Assembly: GCA_034509735.1 (NCBI GenBank)
Contig: JACGWO010000005.1
Span: 24,856,383-24,920,382, forward strand
Reading direction: 5' to 3'
Origin: Sesamum alatum
Taxonomy: Eukaryota; Streptophyta; Magnoliopsida; Lamiales; Pedaliaceae
Length of the DNA stretch: 64,000 nt
The notes under the pieces were generated by a model, which was not told the origin of the DNA, made no database searches, and was given only the letters and a program-made list of their open reading frames with translations. The stretch's first letter is position 1. Every line of letters begins with the position of its first letter. The translations under genes were made by a program, and so were the position numbers. Shown here piece after piece: positions 57,580 through 64,000 of this stretch.

Positions 57580-57985
57580 AACTGGAAATGGAGGAATTAA
57601 TTTGGAATTAATTCCGGGAGATTAGACGATTTAATTAGATTAAATTGGTTCTCTTTTTGGTTTATCAAGCCTTTGAGAATTAATTGAAATAAGTCGGTTT
57701 GACTCATAAATTAGATTTATGAAACTAGGAGATGGGTTATTTCCCTTTTAATTAGATTAAAGACATTGGTTCTCTTTTTGGAGTAACTGGAAGTGGAGGA
57801 ATTAATTTGAAATTAATTCTAGAAGATTGGACGATTTAATTAGATTAAATTGGTTGTCTTTTTGAAGTATCAAGTCTTTGAGAATTAATTGGATTAATTA
57901 GGCTTGACTCGTAAATTAGATTTATGAAACTAGGAGTTGGCTATTTCCCTTTTAATTAGATTAAAGAGATGAAATACTAATTTTG
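57580..57985 (+). repeat. tandem duplication, 205-bp unit, in the C 3' LTR
   Basis: Copies at 57580-57784 and 57785-57985, both beginning AACTGGAA(A/G)TGGAGGAATTA. The 5' LTR of C has only one copy, so the duplication arose after insertion, or was later lost from the other LTR. Confidence 0.85.
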
Positions 57986-58245
57986 GGCTTAAGTATTTAT
58001 TAGATTTTACTAGAAGCCCATTATGATTGGTTGGACCATTTAAATTAGATTTAAAGGTCCATTCCCTAAAGCCCATCAAAGGATGAATGGACGAGATTTA
58101 ATCTTGGAGCTAGATGAGATGTAGGGCTAGGATTAAGTTTGACTTAATCAAAGCCTATGTTGACTAGGACTTGACCTAGTCGAATCCTAAAGGTCTTCAA
58201 AGTCGTCTCTTTTGTAGAAGTTGAGTAGGAGTAGGAATACTACTC

Positions 58246-58253
58246 TATATAAA
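58246..58253 (+). promoter_or_regulatory. TATA box of the C 3' LTR
   Basis: TATATAAA a few bases before the CA tract. It is the same relative place as TATAAATA in LTR B. Reading outward, it would drive transcription into the 3' part of the CACTA. Confidence 0.6.
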
Positions 58254-58824
58254 CTAAAGAACACACACACACACATAGACACACACACATAACAACTCTC
58301 TCATCTCAAACACTCAAAACCGCCCCCCCTCTCTTGGCCATCTCCTCCCTCTCTTCACCTCCAAAAGCCTTCTTGTTTTCTTGTCTTTGATACAAGGAAA
58401 CACATGAACATTCGATCACGTTAAATAATAGCATTTGGTCGATTATTTTCTCCCTTTTCTTTGATATCTTGCTAGCACGAGGGTATCAAGATTCTGGTGA
58501 ATTGTGTGGACGATTTCTAGGGTCCCTATTTTGGGATCTAGGTGGTAAATTGGGGAACAATGCATGTAGTCGAACGAAGAAAGCTACAACGGGTGAGTAC
58601 ATTTGTTACGTTTTTTCGTTTCTTCGTTCAAACACTATGGCCTCCATGAATCTTGCATGTTCTTTCTTTTGTTCATGAGATACACCGAACGCCTGGAGAA
58701 TCAAGGGAACACCATTTGATCGGTTTTAAATTCCATTGTTATTATGCATGTTTACGTTTTTATTACGTTTAAACCCCCGCGCTTCCGCACGCACCCACTC
58801 CCGGGTCAATCCGCTTCGCTTACA

Positions 58825-59000
58825 AAGAGCCACGCCCGGACCTCGATGATTAGGTCAAGAGGCTCGAGGAGATAGTACTACATCTAACGACCAACAATTC
58901 CGAGCCTCCAACGACCCTATCGCCCAAGATCCATCCGATCCCCCGACGGCACACGACAGTGGGGAATAAGACGGGGAGCCCGATCCCAATCTAGATTAGG
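58825..59000 (+). pseudogene. C-terminal end of the CACTA second ORF
   Basis: Downstream of element C the sequence encodes a polar region with DPSDPPTAHDSGE and an Asp/Pro-rich finish (about 58925-58995), interrupted by stops. By place and composition it continues the ORF split at 35773. The link is inferred; the conservation of this tail is low in the family. Confidence 0.5.
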
Positions 59001-60167
59001 GTCGGGTTTTGTCTTTTCTATTTTTCTTTATTTGTGTGTATATTTCAAAAATAATTTTGTAAATAAAATTTTATTTTTGTTAATTATATTATTATTTTTT
59101 CTTGCTAGATAATTTATATAAATTTTTATATTTGACAAATTCAACAATAAATTATAAAAACTAATATTATAATAATATGTTAATAATAAAATAACTAAAT
59201 AATATATTACTTTTTGTAATGGGATTTGCATGGGTTCTAGGAATACATTTCACCACCACACAACCTGTGACAATCGAAATGCCGTTACAAAGGAAAAATT
59301 ACATTTTACGTCCCATAACTTACACAGTTTACGGATTTTGTCCTATTAATTTTCGACGTAGCAATTTTAGCCTCATAAATCCATAAACGTTGCAGTTTTT
59401 GTCTCATGGATAGATTCCACTAAAAACTTAACGTGCACGTGCTCCTAGGCAAACATGGTTAAATTAACGGCACCAGCTACATCCATAAGTTTTTAATGGA
59501 ATCTGTCCATGGGACTAAAATTGCTATGTTGAAAATTAATGGGACCAAAATTGTAAATGGTGTAAGTTATGGAACGTAAAATGCAATTTTTCCCCGTTAC
59601 AAAATACACATGTAGCATCGACAAATCGTTACAAAAACCAAATGTAAAAATGTTACAAAAAAATGGTACAAAGCCGTTTAAATAACCATTCCAACAATAG
59701 TTACAAAAATCGCTTGAAAGTCTGTTTCAAGAACATAACAAACAAGCGAAATCGATGTTACAAAGACCGTTACAATTGTGGTCAGAAAAATAATTCAATA
59801 ACAACTACAAAAACCGCTACAAAATACAAACAAACCGTTACAAAAACTGATGAACATGCCTTGCCAATTGTAATACACTATTATCACACCACATGTAACA
59901 AAAGTGGTACCAAATAGATATCTTATTAATTCACACTAAGATGCAAAATAAATTTATGCTTAATATCAAATTTTGTAACGGTTTCTGCGGCCATTCCAAC
60001 GTCCAGGGAAAATCGGAATTGGCCGTTCCGATTATTTTGTAACACCTCTTTTTCAAGTGGTTAGGTCGGCGTTACAATAAACTTTACAAAAGAAAAAAAA
60101 AAAACCATTACACATTTTATCTGGCCATTACAAAAGCCGCAATAATAAATTAATTTTTTTTGTAGTG
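59001..60167 (+). repeat. CACTA 3' untranslated and subterminal repeat region
   Basis: 59001-59240 is AT-rich. From 59250 there are many CGTTACAAA, CCGTTACAA and GCCGTT words, the inverted counterparts of the 5' subterminal GTAACGGC words, and the region ends in the terminal repeat at 60155-60167. A Mutator-type MITE is nested at 59292-59593. Confidence 0.82.
59292..59593. mobile_element. Mutator-type MITE nested in the CACTA end
   Basis: Terminal inverted repeats of 34 bp with two mismatches (outer words GGAAAAATTACATTTTACG and GGAAAAATTGCATTTTACG) extend inward with more weakly matching sequence. The 10 bases CCGTTACAAA occur on both sides (59282-59291 and 59594-59603). A duplication of 9-10 bp fits Mutator. 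Because CGTTACAAA is also the local subterminal word, coincidence is possible but an exact 10-bp match at both borders makes it unlikely. Confidence 0.8.
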
Positions 60168-60170
60168 ATA

Positions 60171-61098
60171 TATAAGTTATAAAATTAAAAAACTTTTAAG
60201 AAGTAAATATAAAAATACTCCATGGTGGATTGCCCATAAAAAAATAAAAAAATAGTATTTATAAGTTGAAGAAAAGAAGATTAATTAAAAGACAAAAAGA
60301 AAAATACACAAGCGATGTGAAATTGGACATTAAAAAGAAGAAGAGTAAAAAAAATGTTCGGAAAGAAGCTGCTCTATGAGGTTGCAACTTACATTAATGA
60401 GAAATATACTATCATGAAAAAAAAATATATTGAGATGTCTTGTTATCTTCTAGAAATAATTATAAACAAAAAATTGAGAAATCATATATTTATTAAGTAT
60501 GATTGACATTTTGTATTCCAATAAATGCAAACTTATGAAGCTTATATATATTTAATGTTAAAATTTTGATAGAGTAACATTCAAAAAATTATTTCACTAT
60601 GAAAAAAAATACTCGAATTCATGTAAGAGAAGATGATAAACTTTTTTTTTAACATAAATTTTAAACGAAATTTTCAAACCTGAAAAACAATGGAAGACTG
60701 AAAAACAAATTACATCAGAAAAGGTAAGAAGAATGGAAAAAGAAAACATTAATTTGACTGAAATGTAAAAATTATTTCTATCAGCTTTAATGAACCAATA
60801 AAAATTATCAAAAAAATATGTTAACTAAATATCTAATTACAAAAAATAATGATTTACCTCATGATTAAAAATAAAAAATTATTACATGTGATATACCAAG
60901 AGATTGATATAAGTTAAGATTGAAAGTATATTATTAAAATGAAATAGATGATTGGTCTTCAGATAAATGTATATTTTTTATGTTAAAAAATTAGTCATAA
61001 AATTTGTTTACAATAAATATAGATTGGATTAGTATCCTAATTTTCAAGGTAGAATCTAGTATAGGATTTTTTTAAGATAAATACAAACTTAATTTTTA
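60171..61098. other. gene-free AT-rich flank
   Basis: Strongly A/T-rich with A-runs. No gene, RNA or repeat boundary is recognised. Confidence 0.65.
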
Positions 61099-61518
61099 GG
61101 GTGAATTACAATAACCTCTCTTGAGGTTTGGCATAATACAGATACCCCTCGTTGTTTTAAAAACTATAAATACCCCCCCTGAGGTTTGTAACCGTCTAAC
61201 AAATAACCCATTTTCATCAATTTTTATAGGTGAATTGACCAAAATTCCCTTATGCAAATTAAATTATATTTTTAAATTTTTTAAAACAAAAATGCGTAGG
61301 GAGAGGTTTCCTACGTTTTTTTACACAGATGAGCAATAATGTAATTTGCATTGGCTGATTTTTCTACAATTTTTTTAGAAAAAAATTAAGGGCAGAATGA
61401 ACCATTTCAGGCCATTGGTTAAAAATTATAAACCTCATGAGGTATTTGTAATTTTTGAAACAATGAAGGGGTATTCGTAATTATGCCAAACCTCAGGGGA
61501 GGTCATTGTATATTTATC
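61099..61518. mobile_element. MITE with long inverted repeats
   Basis: About 420 bp. The left side (ACCTCTCTTGAGGTTTGGCA and ATACCCCTCGTTGTTTTAAA) is mirrored on the right (complement ACCTCCCCTGAGGTTTGGCA and ATACCCCTTCATTGTTTCAA), so the terminal repeats are roughly 75 bp. No coding and no clear target duplication. A half copy lies at 5779-5945. This is a class I know to be abundant in eudicot genomes. Confidence 0.8.
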
Positions 61519-61640
61519 AATTTGAAATGGATGAGATTTTTAATAAATGAGATTTTTTATTGATAATTAAAATTCAAAATTATCAAAATTTAGCGTTCAG
61601 TCAAAATTAACTTGATTTTGGTCGATCATTGTTTTGTTAT

Positions 61641-61672
<32 letters not shown>

Positions 61673-62557
61673 CCTTTGATTAACATTACAATTTTGTCCT
61701 TCAATTTTTAAAAATCAAATTTGATTGCAAAAAATTTATAAAACTCCAATTTAGTCCTTGCCAAAATTAATATATTCAAATTTCAGCCTATAATTTATTT
61801 ACGATTAAATTTATATTCTTTTAGTAATTATCAACTAATTCCGTAATTATATATATAAACTTGTGGATGTTACACTTTTGCTTACTCATTTATCAGTTTT
61901 TTCTTTAAATTTATCGAAGTTCTATTTGTTTATTACTTTTATGGTTATGAAGTTGCTATTTAACTTTATGAATATTTAAGTACACAATTAACATTTTGTC
62001 TATAATAACTCACATGCATTTTATTATAGTTAATTTGAAATCTTACTTTTCAAAATTATTTTTTAATATTTGTTTGCTGGCTATTTTCTTGAAACTTTTG
62101 AGTATTTTGTAACATTGTTTATAAATTTATATTTTCTCAATATTATTTTGTTTCTAACTTTTTTTGAAATTAATTGATATTATACTATTTGTTAATTAGT
62201 TCTTTAAAGAAAATATTTATTTAAATAGACCAAACCCTTAGTATGATCAAATAATTATTTTTTGTTGTGATATTATGTACACTATTCTTGACTCACTTCA
62301 GCACAAATTTTATATATAATATCTCTTTTTTTTATTTATTATTCAGTGGGATGGTGTTTTCGGATTTCAAATTGCAAATTCACATTGCATATTCTTTAAT
62401 TGATTTTGCAATACTTTATTCACAATGACCAATTAATAGTATATTTTTCATTAAATATGCTTTCGCCTTACCATTTAATTCCAAATCACATTTATTATAC
62501 CTTTACCTCAATGTTATTGTGAAAACATAAATGAAACGATACTAAAAATGCAATATA
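61519..62557. other. gene-free AT-rich stretch with (TA)n tract
   Basis: (TA)n microsatellite at 61640-61668. Otherwise unassigned T/A-rich sequence without open frames of note. Confidence 0.65.
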
Positions 62558-62830
62558 CACTACAAAAAAAGTAAATTAATTCATACGCTATAAATACTTA
62601 TTGTTTAAAAATCATGACAAATTAATATTATCTACCATGATCAGATAAAGTCAATATAAAAATTTAAATTTTGACCATGATTAATCATATTTGTCGTGAT
62701 TTTACCTATGACTAAAATATTTACCATAATTTTTAATTTTAGCTAATGGTTTGCTCTGATTTGCAAAGATAAACAACTAATGATTGTTGCACATTAGTAT
62801 TCACCATAACTTGACTGGGTTTAAAAAAAT
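62558..62830. mobile_element. truncated CACTA-type MITE
   Basis: Starts CACTACAAAAAAAGTAAATT and continues with CATGATTAATCATA and GATTGTTGCACATTAGTATT, words shared with the 8319-8913 copies. The right terminus is not found. The terminus is almost identical to that of the autonomous-type element at 30980-60167, but the interior is not. Confidence 0.55.
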
Positions 62831-63583
62831 AAAACATTTCAAACCATCTTGTTATTCACATAGACGAAATAAATGAAATGAGTGGACAAAAGGGAGGGTA
62901 GAGAATTGTTGATAAGTTTACCTATGTCCGAGGTATCTATTCTGGTAGACAACCTTGTTTTGGAGGAATCGGACTATGTACCATTTGATAACCCCCAAAA
63001 TCTTCTACGTTTGATTCAAATCGAACTGCAAATGGCGGAAATCCAAAGATATTAATTTATTTTGATTTCGTTTGAAAATTAACGGTAATATATATAATAA
63101 TTGTACATCGATGGTTAATTGACAATCATCATGATTTTTTTTCCTTTAATCATATAATTAATCATAACAAAAAATTATATTTCTTTCATGGATACAAATT
63201 TTAAAGAAAAAGTTCTAATCAATATATATCCAAATAGATTGATTCGTCAAAATTCATACGTTTCAAAATTTTCAAAAGCCCTTTCAGTCTGATAATGACT
63301 GATGATATTTTATTTGCAATTTGTGATACTTATTCTTCGATATATTAATTTGTTATGTTTTATGTTTTAATTGCCTTAATATTATTACATATTAGTCATA
63401 TATGGTTCATTCCAAAATTACATCTACACACAGTTCAAATGAATTAGAACTTCATTCTCTAACACAAATCTCTTGTTTTAACTTATAACTAATTAAAGGG
63501 TACCTCTATTTTTTGATAATAGAAACAAATTAAACACTTATGAAATTAATTCACATTTTTACTACTTTTTTATATAGATATTA
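62831..63583. other. gene-free AT-rich stretch
   Basis: No feature recognised. Confidence 0.6.
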
Positions 63584-63592
63584 ATTAAAATA

Positions 63593-63980
63593 GGTAAGAT
63601 TATATTTTTAGCCCTGTAACTTTAGGTCGTTAGCACTTTTTGTCCTGTAATTTACTCCGGTTACACATTTAGTTATTTTTTAACGACTGTAGTCCAACAC
63701 ATATCAGATTTGGTCATTTTTCAACAAATTTAATTACTCTATGTTGACAAATTTGATCTTAACGACATATAATTACAGGACAAAAAATGAGATCTACTCG
63801 AATAAGAATGAGACTAAAATTGTCAACACAGAACGAAATTTGCCAAAAAAACAAACAAACAAATATGTTATGTTCAACACAAAATTCGTCAAGAAAATGA
63901 CTAAATGTGTAAATATTGCAAGTTACATGATCAAAAATACTAATGACCTATAGTTATACGATCAAAAATGTAATTTTGCC
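63593..63980. mobile_element. Mutator-type MITE, diverged
   Basis: Inverted repeats of about 85-90 bp: left GGTAAGATTATATTTTTAGC with GTTACACATTTAGTTATTTT, right complement GGCAAAATTACATTTTTGAT with TTTACACATTTAGTCATTTT. Flanking 9-mers are ATTAAAATA and ATTAAAGTG (7 of 9 match), compatible with an aged Mutator target duplication. Confidence 0.65.
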
Positions 63981-64000
63981 ATTAAAGTGAGAGTAAAATT

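Larger units (their letters stand above)
35773..58824 (+). mobile_element. copia retrotransposon C, nested in the CACTA
   Basis: The order is 5' LTR (35773-37095), primer-binding site, long leader, gag, protease, integrase, RT, RNase H, polypurine tract and 3' LTR (56563-58824), which is the Ty1/copia order. It carries two insertions, element D (40221-52358) and solo LTR F (52848-54084). Without them it is about 9.7 kb. The first 14 bases of the 5' LTR and the left target duplication are missing, so a small deletion has removed the left junction. All genes are broken. It can be called copia with confidence, but I do not assign a lineage. Confidence 0.9.
56563..58824 (+). repeat. 3' LTR of element C
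   Basis: Starts TGTTAGAATAGGTGACCG and ends CTTCGCTTACA; 2262 bp. It is longer than the other copies because of a 205-bp tandem duplication (57580-57985). TATATAAA lies at 58246-58253, a CA tract at 58261-58290, and the hairpin at 58700-58720, where one arm has decayed. It is directly followed by the rest of the CACTA second ORF. Confidence 0.92.
30980..60167 (+). mobile_element. CACTA (En/Spm) transposon carrying nested retrotransposons
   Basis: The left end reads CACTATAAAAAAA (30980) and the right end, on the opposite strand, CACTACAAAAAAA (ending 60167). The trinucleotide ATA flanks both ends (30977-30979 and 60168-60170), the 3-bp duplication expected for CACTA elements. Both ends carry subterminal copies of a GTAACGG/CCGTTAC word. 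Inside are a TNP2-type transposase and a second ORF. 29.2 kb in total, but without the copia insertion (35773-58824) and a MITE only about 5.8 kb remains, a normal CACTA size. Both genes are damaged, so the element cannot move by itself. Confidence 0.9.

Noticed and set aside
35760..58835. AGCCAC word on both sides of element C as its target duplication
   Set aside because: On the right it starts three bases after the LTR end and on the left it abuts a truncated LTR, so it does not fit the 5-bp rule; treated as chance.

Overview
The window looks like repeat-dense intergenic DNA from a plant nuclear genome, most likely a eudicot. It is AT-rich. Every protein similarity I can recognise belongs to plant transposable elements: Ty1/copia and Ty3/gypsy LTR retrotransposons, L1-type LINEs with a DUF4283 ORF1, CACTA (En/Spm) DNA transposons, and hAT- and Mutator-type MITEs. 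I found no intact host gene, rRNA, tRNA or CRISPR array. All transposon genes seen are broken by stops, frameshifts, deletions or insertions.

Layout. 1-331 is a scrap of CACTA transposase. 1587-7810 is a decayed LINE (ORF1, endonuclease, reverse transcriptase, zinc-binding tail), split by a solo copia LTR (2230-4144) and by MITE fragments. 7811-13583 is AT-rich and packed with MITEs, several with exact or near-exact target-site duplications (TSDs). 13593-14377 is a second LINE fragment on the minus strand. 14390-18504 is a Ty3/gypsy pol remnant with two internal tandem duplications and two insertions. 20406-22487 is another solo copia LTR (TSD GATAC). 22493-27362 is mostly unassigned and ends at a different copia LTR (27363-28097, minus). 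28098-30976 is AT-rich and gene-free.

The main object is a CACTA transposon at 30980-60167 with CACTA termini and an ATA TSD. Its own sequence is only about 6 kb: subterminal repeats, a TNP2-type transposase and a second ORF of the Transposase_24 type. A copia element (C, 35773-58824, plus strand) sits in the second ORF. Inside the pol of C lies a second copia element of the same family (D, 40221-52358, minus strand). Inside the 5' LTR of D lies a solo LTR of a related subfamily (E, 48831-51038). A separate unrelated solo LTR (F, 52848-54084) interrupts the integrase of C, and a Mutator-like MITE (59292-59593) sits in the 3' subterminal region of the CACTA. TSDs support the order CACTA, then C, then D, then E. 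Removing the insertions gives about 6 kb for the CACTA, about 9.7 kb for C and about 9.9 kb for D, so the reading is self-consistent.

60171-64000 is AT-rich flank with further MITEs. I did not find a new enzymatic system. The most unusual signals are an RNA-type hairpin near the 3' end of the copia LTRs that shows compensatory changes among copies, a GC-rich 110-bp tandem array in the leader of C, and a pair of covarying hairpins in solo LTR F.
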